From contig NC_058146.1 of assembly GCF_011075055.1 (NCBI RefSeq), positions 6,262,001-6,326,000 of the forward strand: a stretch of DNA of 64,000 nt, given 5' to 3'. Shown piece by piece: positions 24,035 through 39,600 of the stretch. Under the pieces are notes generated by a model. That model ran no database searches. It had not been told where the DNA came from and saw only the letters and a program-made list of their open reading frames with translations. The translations under genes and the position numbers were made by a program. Origin of the DNA: Mangifera indica (taxonomy: Eukaryota; Streptophyta; Magnoliopsida; Sapindales; Anacardiaceae). Position 1 is the stretch's first letter. Each line of letters begins with the position of its first letter.

Positions 24035-27000
24035 ATGTGGCGCTCTGTTTGGCGATCGATCGATCGCTTCTCTCTCCAGCACTTCAAGTAACTTTACTAA
24101 ATTTCTTTGAATTTTTCATGATTTATACTCTATTCTCTTAATTTCTAAGCAGTTGGTGATGTGCGATATGCTGTTTTAGTTTTGATAATTCGTGTATTTG
24201 GAATCATTTTGGGGCTTTAGTAGGTTTTGATTGTTGAATTTCAATTTTTTGACCATTGTTCTTTCTATTTTGAGTCACTAACTGTCTTTTCAATTTTTTT
24301 ATTTTATTTTTAAAATTTAAATGTTACTGAAACAGAATTGATCACTTTAGTTAAACAATTGAAGTGGAGAAACAGATTTTATATGATAGAATAAATTTGG
24401 GGAAGTTGATTTGCTTCTTACCTGTAATGTGTGTTTTCGGAGAAAGGAGTCATTCTTTGGTTTAGGGAGAAAGTAAGAGTAAAATGGAGGATAAATTTGC
24501 TGTGTTTACCATCATTATTGTAGTTAATTTTTTTCCTTGATGAATTTTTTGATTGTTGCTTCTAGTTTTGTAATTGTCATTAGCGTCATTGTGGTTATTG
24601 TCTTTGTCTTTATCATCATTGTAATTTATTTTCTGGATATAGATATGTGATCAATGAACTGCGACAGATCAAAGCTGTGGACTGGCATAACCGGGTAATT
24701 TTAGCTTTCATGTTATGTAAGAAAATGGTTTATACACTAACATCTTTTTATTATCTTATTTATTTGTATTTTCCTCCAGGAAGTCGTCATTGATCTACTA
24801 CAATCCATAGTGGAGATTGTTACATATGGTGATCGGCAAGATCCAATGATTTTCGAGTATGTGTAGCTTTTGATACTACTTGTGTGGTTGTGCTTCTCAC
24901 TAAAGCAATGATGTCATCGGAGTTATGTTTTGATCTGAGCAGATGTTTTATGGAATATCAAGTTCTGGCAGAGTTTGTCCGTGTTTTAAAGATCAGTAGA
25001 AATTCAAGAATTGAGGCACCATTGCTTCAATACTTGAGTATAATGATACAAAACATGGGTAGTGAACATGCAATATGTAAGATTCAAGTTCCTTTAATGT
25101 TTATGGTAAATTTCTTGAATATGTAGAGTCTTTTTATCACCCTATATATTGGCTTGTGGATGTGCACTTGGCTTTTGGAGGGAGGTTGTAGAAGCAATGA
25201 TTGTTTTGAAACACAAATTCCACCATACAGTGAGAGATGGCTAAAAGTTTTTTCTTCTTGTCCTTCACTTTGATCCTTTACCTGTTACTCCTATTTCTTG
25301 TATAATACTGGTGATGCATGTGCCTATTGTATCATGCAGACTATTGTTTAAGTAATGACTACATCAACAACATCATAGAACATACGTATGAATTTGAGGC
25401 AGGAGACCTGGCTCCATATTACATGTCCTTCTTAAGGTTTTGATATTTTCTCTCTCTTCATAAATTTATATAGGATAGCAGTTTGATTTTCATCCTTGCT
25501 CAAGATTAGATACTTGCAATTTGTTTCTTTCTTACTGTGGCCATTTTGGTTTGAGTATTATGTAGGGAAATAAATTTTCTGACCAATTCGTGCTGCGTTT
25601 CGTGTCTTCCTTTTCTTTTACTCATCCTTCTCTTTTATTTGTTTTGTAAATCAGAGCAGTGAGCAACAAAATTAACAGGGACACCCTCTGTCTTCTTGTT
25701 AAGGTTGATAGTGTAAGTTAAAGTTCATCTTTATGAGATATTCTGTAAACATTTTAATACGCCATTCAGTTTTTGGTATAATTATGTTATAAAGTAGTTA
25801 GGAATGTGGTTTGTCTTGATGTGGTGATCAAAGTTAGGTCAAGGCATTTGAATTGTTAGTTCTATGTAATATTCCTCGATCCCCTTATCTTTTTAATAAT
25901 ATAAGAAATCAGATGACATTTTTTGGTATGCTGATCAATTTGATTTGTTGGAAGCATGAAATAAGTAATTTTTACACATCCTTTCTTGGGTAAAGCTCAG
26001 GGATCCCCTTTAGGTTTGCCAAAACATCATGGACCCACCACATGCTTTAAAAAAGATGGGTAAATTTCAGAAACGTGTGCTCTCCATGATGTTTAAAAAC
26101 AACAGGGGTTCCTGGGATTAATTTTCTTTTGTTCAAGCATTTGGTAGGTGAACCCATTTTTTTATGCTAGAGAGGGAGGCCACTGGTTTTCAACTTGTCC
26201 CCTGAGGTGCGGTGGTGCAGCTTTAGACATAGGATTTCCTTGTGACAAATTGTGAAGTTAATCTCTGTGGAACTACAATGGAGGACTTAAACTGGTTTAT
26301 ATAACCTAATTAGCTGCTGAGTATTTTTTGGTTTGGAAAAAGGCTGAATATGATGAGTGATGATGAAATTGTGATATGAGGCTGTTTATTTTCTAGTTCT
26401 GTAGATACAACTTTCACTGGGGAACCTGTGCCTTTTAAATATACATTTTAACATTTGATAGTTTTGTCCCTAAGTTAGATGGACATATCATTTTAGGATC
26501 TCTGTGTCAAAGCCATTTAGCAAATGGTTATTTCTCTCCCTTTCCTTCAATTCATTTCCAATTATTGTTAACAGAATAGATTGATCTCAGTTATAAGTTT
26601 GTGCATGTGACAGTGGATCTTGCTTTTCCCTTGAGTATGACTCTGTGTTACCAGTTCTTCTCATTATATTGATTTGACCATAGAAACAGTTATATTTTTT
26701 TAATCATGTCTATCACTGATTACAGGATGCTGTAACTTCATTTCCATTGTATACTGAGGCTCTTAAATTTGCCCAACACGGGGAAAAAATGATTCAGACG
26801 GCTGTACGTGCATTAACACTTAACATATTTAATGGTATAGAATTGTTATATTTTTATGCTCTCCCAAGAGAAGAGATACATAAAATTAGGATATAAGATA
26901 TATTTTTGGTATTTTGCAACAGTATCCTTTTGGTTATGCAGTTAGCGATGACATGGTCTATCAGTTTGTGACAACTCCTCCAGCCTCAAAATACTTTTCA

Positions 27001-27632
27001 GATTTGGTTCATAGCTTAAGAAAGAAATGCATTCATCTTGATGGCCTTGTCAAAGCTGCACAGTAAGCTGCTATCAATTGTTACTGAACTTTATTTCATG
27101 ACAAATATTAACTTTGCTTGTTGGATGCATAAATAACTATTGAAGGAAAACTACTTTGATGCAGGGAAACATATACTGATCAAAAGAAAAGAGATATACT
27201 TCTGGAAAGTGATAAAATTGTTGATGATATGTATTACTTTAAGGATATTCTTTCTATTAGTGAGTCTCATTTGAGTAAAGCCGTCACCAAGGATCTTCTC
27301 AACATACTTGTCTTTCCTCTATTGCTCCCCTCATTGCAACTGAGGCAGAGTAATGTGAGATATTTACTCAGCTTTTTTCCTTGTTTTAATGTTTTGATTG
27401 AATAATTAATAATGTATAGGATTGGGTATATTATTTGAGATGATGGTGGCATTACTATCTAAATGTAGCTTGGCTGAAGAATTTAGGATTGAGTATGGTG
27501 TTTTTGGCCAATTTTCTAATAATCAAATTGGGCCTTGACCTAGTCAAAGGCCTAGTTTGAGTTTTTCCTGATCCGACCACTTGGAATGACTGTCAAGCTA
27601 GGGAACCAACATGCTTTAAATATATATATATA

Positions 27633-27673
<41 letters not shown>

Positions 27674-30600
27674 AACATTTTACAAATGAAATTAGTGGTT
27701 CTATAGTGCTATCGTTGTATTAGCAAATGTTAAGACTTTGTCCCAACATTTGCAAAAAATATTGCAAAATGCATGCTGACATCACCATGACATATGCTGG
27801 CTTTGTCATGACGTCATACTAACGTCAACGTGGTATGTGTTGACATTAGCATGATTGTGAATTGGGGTAAAACTGGGAATTGGCACGGTTTACCTGGTTG
27901 AACTGCTGTTCTTAGCCATTAAACCGCTCAATCGAACCAAATTGGCCTTAGTCCCGGTCAAACCAGTACTATCGGCTAGTCCATTTATGTTTTCATAACC
28001 ATTTGTTGGAATACATTTTATTAATAAGAGCTTCCATGCTTGCATAAATGATTGCTGATCAAAATAAACATTGTTTAATTTATGATTTGGATAAATGCCA
28101 TGGATGCCAAGCCAATATGAAACTCTTGACTATGAATATCTTTCTTTTGTTGAAAACAGTATGTTACTAATCTGCAGTAGTGCACAGAAGGTTGAATATA
28201 TAGATATTTACCTTGTTTGGATGTGGTTCTACTAGATTCTCTCATGGAGTTTCCAATGGATTTATCTGTAAAAGTTTGGGATGTTTTCTTGGGGTTCTCA
28301 TTAAGTCTCCAAAAACTTAACTATTACCAAGAAAGAAACAAAAATTAGCCTACTATAATAAATCCAAAATCATTTCTCGTTGGAAGTATTTTGTCATTTC
28401 AGAACTTATTGTTTGATTACTTTTTCAGGAATTTCATGTATCTGCAGCTACTTCTCTGTATATAGTTTCCCAGCTTCTTCAAGTTGTTGGTGGAAAGAAC
28501 ATGATTAACTCTGTAGCTGCTTTGCTTTTGTTTCCTTATATGGCCTTACGTATCAGAGATGCTATTGAAGGAGATACAATTGATGGTACTGATGCATGTT
28601 CTTTTTACAACCTTTTGCATGAGTTGGAAATTGCGAAATTTTTTTCTCTCAAGTCTAAAGGAGAAGAAGACATGAATGGAAACCATCTATCTGCACATGA
28701 GGAAGCAATTACATCATCTAATTCTGATTCAGATAGAATCACCATGGATGGTGATACATGTGTAGAAAGGTTAGTTTGTGTTTTTGTATTGATGTTTGGG
28801 TTGTTCTTGTATTGATTGTAAAATTTATACTAAAGATTGACAGCTCAATGACTTTGAGATGTCTAATCCTATAAAATGTGTCCAAGATATGGTGGTGGCA
28901 TGTGTATCTAGTAACTGGAGGTTCAGATCTTAACAATCTATTGCCAGTGCATGAAAAGTTAAGTCTAAAATATGCTTGAATGATGTGTTTATTTATTCTG
29001 CCCACTATCACCTGTGCTTTGTGTTGTCCAATGTTCATTTTCTCTTGTGCTAATCGAGAATTTAGTTATTACCTAAAAAGAGGAAGAATAAGCAGTTATT
29101 TGAGCATTGATTGGCCTGGATTTGATATCTGAGTCAAATAGCAAATTAGAATGTGTCTGATATCCAGCTATAATAATTTGGAGGCAGATAATTATTTTCT
29201 TTTACTGTGTTATTTGAAAGTATGTGAATTTATTTCTACTGTACTTATGTTCAATTTCTTATCAGGTGCAGGAAAGGAATTCTGGCATATATTAACTCAG
29301 AAAATCACATTCTATTATTTGCATCCGTATTTTTATTGCTTATTTTAGCTGAAAATAAAGGTATTTTATGATAAATAGCATCCAAATGTATATAATGTGA
29401 TTTTTGCATATACGTATATGTTTTTTCTTACTTTATATAGTCATTTCTTTTTTGCGCTCTTTCCTTTCTCTCTCAATCTCTCTGTCTTTTTTGGATTAGA
29501 TCTTGATAGTTTGATGTCTTCAGCGATTGGATTAAGCGAAATGCAAGATACAATGGTAAATAATCATTTCACAAGCTCAATTAATTGTTTGATATTTGCT
29601 AGGCATATTCATGTAATAAAGGTTTCTTAACAAATTGAGGTGGAAGCAAAAGAATCTTTCATTCACGGGAATTATAAATCTAAACAAACTGTAACAATCA
29701 AGGTCCAAGACTCTTGAAACATAGAGGTAAAAAGCGCGAGATGGATGATGTAGAGGTGTTGATCCTACATTACCTTTATATTTAGAATTCTTTCTCAAAT
29801 AATATGAAGGCTTTTGGATGATTCTAAAAACAAAATTGTTTGGGTTGTATTGAGAGTGACAATAGTATATAATATGGGAGTGAGTGACTCAACTTGGTAT
29901 TTAAGCTCCCTTGTGGTGTGGGCTAGAGAATAGAATAAGCCGGGCAGATTTAACATGAGGCTTTCGGCGTATTCTCTTTTCAAGTTGTCTGAAGCTTTTT
30001 GGGTGATTCTTATAGAAAAAACAACGTAGTTTAGGCCCAAAGTAGACAATATTAGGATTGTGAATTTACAAACTTGTGATGATTTCAGTATTATACTTAG
30101 CAAATGATTCCAGTGACCTGTTATTTAAGTGCATGAATTACCATTCTACATTTTTTTAATAATTGATACATTTTCCACAGAAACTTGGTACTTGTACATG
30201 AACTTAGTCAAGGTTCTTGAAATTGCCATGTGAAGGATTAGTAGTACCATATTGGTCATTTTAACATTTTTTCCATGTGATACGATTTTTGTCTACAAAG
30301 ATGTTTATAGTCTATACTATGGTTAGACTTTAAAGCCTAATTAACCGGTGTTTAGATCACTTTGTATGTTTTATCTTTTAGATGACATTTGAACCTGTTA
30401 TCTTTAATTATGTGCCTGCAGTTTTGGTTTTTGAGTTTCTTTGTAGTATATATACCTTTTGGTTATGTTCCTGCAGCCTTTTCTTTTTCGTATATTGCAT
30501 AAATTAGTTTCAGAATTTTTTAAGATTTCAGTCTGTCAAATCTTGCAAACATGTGATATTTTATGTGTATTCTAATTTTATTTGTAGCTTTGTAGATATG

Positions 30601-33600
30601 ATAGTTTTCTTTTTTTTTTTTAATTATGGAACAATTTTTAATGTACTTTTTGATACATTCTTTCTCAGAGATATGATATATCAGCTTCAGAAGTGGGAAA
30701 AAACAATATCCTCAGAAGACTTATGCCTCAGGTATGGGCTTTATCTGACAATTGGTGTTGTTTATTTTTAAAATGCATCTTTATATGTCAAGTGTAAATC
30801 TGTCACCAGGATATGTTAATCTGACAATAACTTTATTAACTGGAGCTTTCACATCCTGATTCTTTAGAGCTGACAATGTCATGAACACTCATCATCTTTT
30901 TATTGTTAACAGGTTTTAAATGCATTATTGAAGGTTTTAGCCAGCCAACCACCATTCTGTGCTCTAATACAATGGCATGCTGGGTGGATCTTGCGGAAGC
31001 TTCTTCTTTTTCAAGGAAACATACTCAATGATCACCATCTCCAGCTTTTCGATGTGAGGTTCAAATGAAATTGCATGTACTGAAGTTAATATAAATGTAT
31101 TTTCTATTGACTTAATGCTGTAAACATAGTTACATCTGTTTTTGTCAAAATTAATATCTTCGGTTTACATGCATATTGTCACTGTGGGATATTTACCAGA
31201 TGATGTTTAGTGCTAAGTCTCATACCAACTAGTGTTGGAGTCTGGTTTCAGTGGTGAGGCCAGACCTGTATGGGTAATGACCTTTCTTTACTTGATCTCT
31301 TATCTGAAACAATAGAATGCCTCCTTGGTTTTCTTAGTGTCTTCTTGCTGCGAACACTGGCCATTACACCAAGTTGCTTCAGAGTTTGTAACAGTTTTTA
31401 GCTAGAATTAATAAATGTGTTGAAAAACAATGTTTATAAAATATCTCATAAAATGTTGAACAGAAGTTGAAGTGTTAAGCACTAGTTTGCTCCAGTCAAT
31501 CATGCATTCTTGTGGACTGCCATATATTCTACTACTTTTCTTCTGCAGTGATTGAGAAGAAACCTCACGAAATATATAAATCAAATTTCTTCAGTTTATA
31601 AATGTATAATTGAAATTTGTTTTTGGTTTGGGATTTTCTGTATTCAAAGTATCATGAGTCAGAGGGCTTTTTATTAGCCAAATTCAGGTGTATTGTATAT
31701 GCCTCTTTGTTTGAATAAATATGAAATTTTCCTTTCATGTTGCAAAAAATTGAGCTGTGGAAATCAGTACAGAACTGATTATGCTTTGTCGTTCAGTTCT
31801 AAATAGTATATGAACACTTCCACTTGCCTTGCAATAAATCTTCCTTCTGATTAAACAATTATTACCTGTCAATCTTAAGTTATACATTTTCTAGTTCCTG
31901 TTGACAGACTTCATATCTGCGGTCATGTGAACGTCTTCAGAAAGAACTTGATGGATGCTGGTTTGATCAAATCCTTGAAACTTTGAAGGATGAATGGGCA
32001 AACTGTAAATCAGGTATGAGTTAGAGAATCTTGACTTTGGAGGGGAAGCAAAAATATAGAACTCTATAGCGGTGATCTTAAGTGAAGAGAATAAAATGAT
32101 GAATTGATGGGAGGGAAAATATTTCTTACTAGATATTTCTATTTCAGACACTTAAATCTAATTGAATGCTGTGTACAGCTCTTCAGGAAGCATTGCAATC
32201 TAAAGATCCTTTGTTCCTGCTTGAGCTTGCTGTCTGCCAACAAACAATTGATGGTATTGGCCATTTTAGTGTTGATTTATGGTTCCTATTTTCAAAATTG
32301 GATTAACTTTCTTTCTTCATGACTAATACACACTGCAGGCAGTAGAACTTCTTCCATATTTTCTTGGGAAACAATGGTTGATGCAGTGAAGGTTTTTATC
32401 GTTCACAATTACAGCTTTTTTTAACTAAAATAATCTTTTGTCTCTAACTCGGTGCGATACATGTGTTGAAAATACTTAATAAACACGAATCCAATGGCAA
32501 ATACAGATAAAATTTTTATAATTTATTAAAATATTGATTAGTTATTAAATACGATGTCTTTTTGTTAGCTTGACTCTGATACCTGTTGTAAGTAAATCAG
32601 ACACTCAAAAGCTTAAGTTGTTGGGAAGAGCTCAACAAAAATATTCATGTTCTATTTTTTTCTACATGTATTGCAGAGAGAGGAACTGAGAAACAATGAT
32701 CAAGTTAAAATAACGCTCTAAAGCAGCTACTTTTCATCACATTTCATATGAAGCCTTTTCCTCTCATTATTTATGACAATCTATTTACACAGCTATACAA
32801 AATTAATGGATAAAGACTCTGTTGTGCTGTGCATCCCATGCTTTCTTTGGTCTACACATTACATCTATCAATCTTGTACATCTTTTCCTTAAATCAGTTT
32901 TTACTTTTTCTGTGAATGTATCATTACATATTGCAAGCATTTATTTGCAGTTGCTATTTATGCTAAAAAAAAAGAAAACACTACCATTTATACTGCAACA
33001 ATTTGCTGCTAAGTAGATCTCATTGTCCTCTTTCTTATAGGTTTTCACTTTTCATGTTCAACTGAAGACATTTATTGTCAAAGGAAATTTACCCGAGAAC
33101 CCCTTTCTAGATTTAATGAGTGGTCCTGCCACAGATTCTGAAATATCCCAATCCTTAGATCTTTCATCTGCAAGCTTTGGGTCAGAGGTTTTTTTAGGTT
33201 GGGTATCAGTGCACTACATCTTTCATTTTGACTGTTCAAAATGTTTTCCAGGGTCATGCAATATTCATTTGCACTTTGTCAATCTTTTGTACTATTTGCA
33301 GGATCTGGATTTCCATGCAGAATTGCTTTCTCCAATGCTGGGGTCAGGGATATCTACCTGATACCTGTGGCTAGAGGAATATCTGGCAAACTGATTCTTG
33401 CAGAGAAGCATCCCTTTCGAAGTCAACGAGGTGTTGTAATTGCTATTGCTCCACTGGCTGGTTTGAGTGTAAGTTCTGATATTGGTAAATCTGTTAGTCA
33501 AAATGTGTTTGTGACTACTGATGTCAACTTTTTAGAGATGCATAGTATCAGTCTAATCACAAAATGAAGTTGCTTTCTGATGCCCATGGTAGTCAGTAGG

Positions 33601-36600
33601 ATTGGATTCGGGCGGAGTTGGCTTGAGCTTGATTGTCAGCTCGGTTTAATCTAGCCCGGGCCATGGTTTTGAAAATTTTCGAGCTGGTGCCAATTTTTTA
33701 AATTATAAAAAATTATTTTTAATTTTTTTAATTTATATTTTCTAATAAAAGAAAACATGTATAAAAGCTTATTTGCTACGAGAAATAAAATAAGGAAGCT
33801 TATTTATAATGCATGGAGTGAGTAGTTCATATTACCCTAACCTATGTGAGACAATAGATTTGGGTTGAGTATGTATTTTTAGTGGGTGGAGTGAGTAGCT
33901 GAATATGTGCCTTTCCAATGTAGGACTTTTGCAGATCTCTATTATAAACTCAAAAGTCCCATAAAGGGAAAGGTATGTTCAACTACCTACTCAATTTGTG
34001 GTTTAATCTTGTCAATGTCAGTTCCTGTATTGGCTCATTTGCAAGCATTTAGGCTCTTGGGTGGCCAAAAGGTAAGAGGCACCTCAAGGTACCTTGCATG
34101 GTTTAGAGAGAACTAAAAGTTTTTGGTTTTGCTAGATGCATTGAAGGGGGAAGTGGAAAATTTTGTCAGACAATTAGCTACTCAATTTGTTTAAGAGGGA
34201 AGCATCTAGGCCAATGAAATTATATTAAATTACTCAAACTTTTTGGTTGGTTACAATATAGTTTCAAAAAACCTTGTCAAATAATGTTATTTGTTTAGCA
34301 TTGGATTGTGAAGCATCCTCTAAATTCATGAAGACAAGACCTGATCATAGGTGTCTGGTATAAGCCCAACATCAAGGGACTTATGAAGCTAAGAGGAAAG
34401 TTCAGATAAATAATTTATAAGACTAGAAGGGGTAGGACATATGGGTTCCTTGAAAACATTCATGTTCTGCACCATTTACTTTGAATCAAGACTTCTACTA
34501 CCACTTTGTATGGTCTGGATTTGGTCAATTTCTGATTTCGCAAATGTTATTGGCCTATTGTTTGGCCCTCTAGACGTTGTAGGATTTTCGGCCATATCAA
34601 CTTGCATGATATTCATAGTTTTGTGTTTTTTTTTTTTTTTTGCATATTATTTATGTTACATCGCAATGCCTTGTATGAACTAGCTACATCTAAACAGATA
34701 ACCATAGAATAGGATAAAACTAAAATATTTTAAGAAACTTTCTAAATAAGAGCTAGCTCAATCCTATCAACAGCCTGATTTGATAATGTTTACACTCCCC
34801 TTCAAAGTGGTGAATAAATCTCCAACATTCCCAACTTGGAAGTGTTGCTCAAACACTTTTCTAGGTACTCCCTTTGTAAGGATATGATATATCTGTTGAC
34901 TTGTAGGAAAGTAGATATTCACAAATCTTCTTTTCTAGTTTCTCCTTGATGAAGTGTCCATCTATTTCAACTTGTTTAGTCCGATCATGATGCACATGAT
35001 TATGTGCAATGCTACTGGTTGTTTTATTATCACAATAATGCTTTATAGGCTCCTCACTCGCAGCTTTTAGCTCAGTTAGAAGTCTTCTAAACTTCACAGA
35101 TTCTCTGTGTTGCAGCTCTAAATTCAGCCTAGAAAGTGCTTCTAGCCACAACAACTTGTTTTTTACTAATCTAGGTAAGTAAATTACCATACACAAACAT
35201 ATAGTAGCTTGAAGTAGATCTCTACCACTCACAGACCCTGCCAAATCCGCATTAGTGAATACTTAATTCTAATGTCAAGATTCTTTCCAAAAAACACACC
35301 TTGACCAAGAGTCATCTTAAGGTACCTTAATATTCTAATATTCGAAACAGAACCTCCGAGTGCATTTCCTAGGGATTGTGCATGTGTTGACTTACAACAC
35401 TCACAACAAAAGCTACGTTCTGTCTTTTATAGGATAGATAATTTGACAAGAAGTCTTTGATACCTAACCTAACTCTCTGCATGGATGCATTCCTATCAAT
35501 ACTATCAAACCTTAAATTATGCTCAATAGGTGTATCACTAGGTTTACACTGTAACATTCCATCACCTATAGAAGATCCAGAATGTTTTTTTTTTTTTAAT
35601 ATATAAATACCCTTCTTGTTGCTGGCCCACTTCCATTCCTCAGAAAGACCTTAAATGTCCTAGGTTTATCATTTTGAAATCATTCACAAGCACTTATTTC
35701 ACCAACACTATTTCACCGAGATCATCTCCCATAAAAATAATATTGTCTGCATGGACTATTAGGATAGTAATCTTACCCTCATTATGTTTGAAGAAGAGGG
35801 TGTGATTAGTTTGACCTTCAACAAGCCATAGCTCTTAGTGGTCTTAGTAAAATTCTTTAACCAAGCTGAGAAGATTGCTTTAACCCAGATAAGTACTTAG
35901 TCTATTTACTTGATTGATTGTATTCACTGCAAAACCAGGAGGTAGATCGAATACTTCCACTGATCAATCACGGTTTAGGAAGACGTTTTTTTATACCCAA
36001 TTGCTGTATAGACCAATCTAAGTTTGCTGCAAGAGAGATTAACACCCTGATTGTATTCAACTTAGCCATTATAGCAAACTGTCTCCTCATTGTATACACC
36101 ATAGGTTTTTGTGAAATTCTTAGCTACTAGACGTGTCTTACCATTAAATAGATCCATTAGCTTTATACTTTACTGACCAGTTCTCATGTTCCGTATTTCT
36201 CCAAAGCCCTCATATCTTCTTGCTCAACCTCCTTCCATTTGTAATCACTGAATACCTCCTATACTAAGGTACCACTAGTTTTTAATGGTATTCATAACAA
36301 AACACGGAAACATGGTGACAATTTGTCATAGGATACATAGACACAAGATGTAATGTACAAAATCTGATCCCTTTTTCTAATGGCAATTGAGAGATAACTA
36401 CTGTCATCACTCACTGGTTTTTCATTATATAGAATAGTATCTAGTGATAGTGTAGGTTAAGATGATTGTGAAGACTGTATAAATTCTACTCCTCATTCAG
36501 AGGACCGGAAATGAGAGTTATTGAGTTGTTTATCACTGTTAGCATTAGACTTCTAGAATAAATTTTAAGCTCATGTTGATTTAAATTGTCAACCTTCCTC

Positions 36601-39600
36601 CTGTGTTTAGACCCTTATACAATTCAAATATGGTGGAATTTATTTCAAAAGAAGAAATATAATTATGTGGATTTGGTATACTTGGGATGAATGACAGAGA
36701 CGTAGATATATCCAAAAAAAAATTCTCTTTTACACCTAAATTTTCCCATTGAAGAGGAGTCTTGGTAAAATAGAATTGTGACTCCAAAAAGGTCACATCA
36801 TTAGATGCAAAATTCTTCTTAGTAAGAAGGCAAAAACACTTAGCAAGTACGAGAATATCTCTCAAATACACACTTGGGATCCAAATTCTTCTATTAGGAG
36901 GTGAAAGATGCACAGAAACAATGCAACCAAATTTTTTAATAGGAAGACAATTAAAAAACTTGTAATCAAGATTGCAATGTGTAAGAACAGTAACTAGAGT
37001 CCTAAAATTTAGCATTCAAGTTGGTAACAAATTGATCAAATAAGTGGCTGTTAGGACAACCTTTCCCCAAAGATAGTGCGACATATTCATAGTTAACATT
37101 AGAGCCCCAGACATCTCTAGTAGATGTCTATGCTTTTGTTTATATATTTTGCTTTGTTTTGGAGTTTCCACACTAAAACTTTGGTGAATAGTGCGATAAT
37201 TTTGTGGATGGGTACCTAAAACAGTTGAGAAATACAATTTTTCATCTTATTTAGGAAATCGTACATTGTTACTAATTTAATAGGAAAGTCAATCAAATTA
37301 GTTCCTAGTTTCCACAATGAGTTTCTAGTTTCCAGTTTATATTTATATTATCAATTGTATATAAACTAGGATTATTCCTAAAGAATAATGAGATTAATTT
37401 ACCCTTCATGGTATAAGAGCCATAGGTTCATTGCTCTGGGACTGGACATTTTTTTCTCTTGATCTTAAACCTATACCCTTCCTAATATCACTCTTAAAAG
37501 CACAAAACCATGCGAACACAAACTTGACTAGCAGCATATAAAAACAACAACGACAACTACATTCGTTGGAGGAGATGTCTTAATTCAAAGCACTGAGTTG
37601 TAAAACATCTAGACATCGTATAGTTTGAATAGAAAGAACTATTTGAAATGGTCTTAATTGGTTCACACATTTGTAAGGTGAATAGGCAAAGTGAGTCATA
37701 CACTTGGAATTGGACCTAAAAAAAGGGATTCAAAATTTTTAGCTCAGGATGAAAAAGGCTCTATGGTGATGTTTTGGCTATGGAATTTGATGGTGTTAGA
37801 GATAAGTGATACTATTTTGTTCCTGAGTACTACCAAAGAGATTTGGGAGGCCATCAAAATTATATATCTAAAAGTTTGTGATATTGCCCAGATTTACCAA
37901 ATAGGGAACTCGTTCAATTGCTGAGTAGTTTGATCTCTTGCAGACATTATGACATGAGATGAATTATTATAAGTGAATTCAAATGAAGTGTAGTGATGAT
38001 GCATCCCTCCTCAAAAGGTTTGTTGAATAGGACAAAATCTATGATTTTCTTGTTGGTTAGGATTCCAAATTAAGATGTACTTCGAGTACAAATTCTTAAG
38101 AAATCAAGTTTCCCTTTTTAAATGAAATCATTGCCATTGTTCGTGCTAAAGAAGGTAAGCAGGGAGTAATGCTTAAGTCACCTATTGTGTAAAGCTTAAC
38201 CTTGGCATCTAAGGTATCAGATGCAAAAATTTTTGGTTTAGATCGATATTCTGATGAATCCAAGAAGCAATTTAACCCATTGAAGCTAGACAATAAAGAC
38301 ACTTTATGGTGCAAGTATTGTAAAAAGGTTTGTCACATGATAGACAAGTGTTGAAAACTTTATGGTAAATCTCTTAACAATGGACAATCAAAGGGGAAGG
38401 GACAAACAAACATGACAAATACTTATCAAACGACTAAAAATGTCCTTAAGCATATTCAAGAATAGTTGAATTCAATAGAGAAGAGATTGAAAAATTGAGA
38501 AGTTTGTTGGAGTCATTTGAGAAACCACTCAAAACAAGTAGTTGTATTATGATCTTAACAGGTATTTCTTTATTTTCTCATGCACTTAATGCTTTGGATA
38601 TAACCCACCCAAATGCATGGCTAGTTGACTCAAGAGCTGCAGACTATATGACCTGTTTTTTCATTCTTCTACAATATGATCCAAACAATTAAATTTTGCA
38701 ATTAAAAAATTTCGTTTGAATAATGCAAAAGATTTCTTCAATCAGTCTTTAGCTTTTTATTTTAAAAAAAGGTATAATTCATGAGTCGTAATGTGTCAAT
38801 ACACCCTAACGAAATGAAGCTGCTGAAAGAAAAAAACATACATTTTCTAGCCATTACAAAAGCAACTTTGTTTCAGAATAATGTTCTAAAACAATATTAG
38901 GGGGCATTAGTTTTGACAGCTAACCATCTTATGTACAAATTACCCTCGAAAAGCCTTTATTCTTAAAGTCAAATTCAACTTCTTACAAAATTCTTTCCTA
39001 CCTTTAGGATCTTCAATGGTTTAGTCCCTAAAATCTTTGGTTGTGTGTCCTTTATATATGTCCATACTCAAACTAGATCCATCTTTGTTGGTTACTCTTA
39101 TAGTAAAAAAAGTTAAAAGTGTTGTCACCTTCAGAAAAATTACTTCTATGTTTCTATCAATGTAATGTTTGTTGAAAATGAACATTTTTTAACTAGTCCT
39201 CTTTATGGGGACATATTACTTTTGGAAGAGAAGGACAATTCATGTTCCTTTCTTCAATCTCTTCGATTTCAATCTCTACTCTCTTTGTGCCTCATACTGT
39301 TACTTTACCTCATTATGAATCTCCTACTCTACTTAAGTCCAAGTTTCTTAATGTTCCAATTTTCTCAAAGTCAATTTCTCATATTTAGTCATAAGAGTTG
39401 ATAAAGAAAAAACAATCAGATATGAATTGTCCACTACAAGTGTATTCAAGGAGAAAGGCACCAACTACTCAACCTGAGTAGGTTCAATCGCTTGAATTTG
39501 GTTTTAATTCCAAAACTGTTGAGGTAAACACTACTCCCAAATCTATTGAAATTGAAAATCCCTATCCAAATGATTTAGATGTTCCTATTTCCATTCGATT

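Noticed and set aside
26923..26941. Alternative acceptor CAACAG for TT9 exon 8
   Set aside because: Using it leads to a stop codon after a few residues; the acceptor at 26941 fits.
33188..33197. Alternative donor GT at 33188 for TT9 exon 18
   Set aside because: Joining there to exon 19 puts the reading frame out and meets a stop at about 33360; the donor at 33198 keeps the frame and gives the conserved residues.
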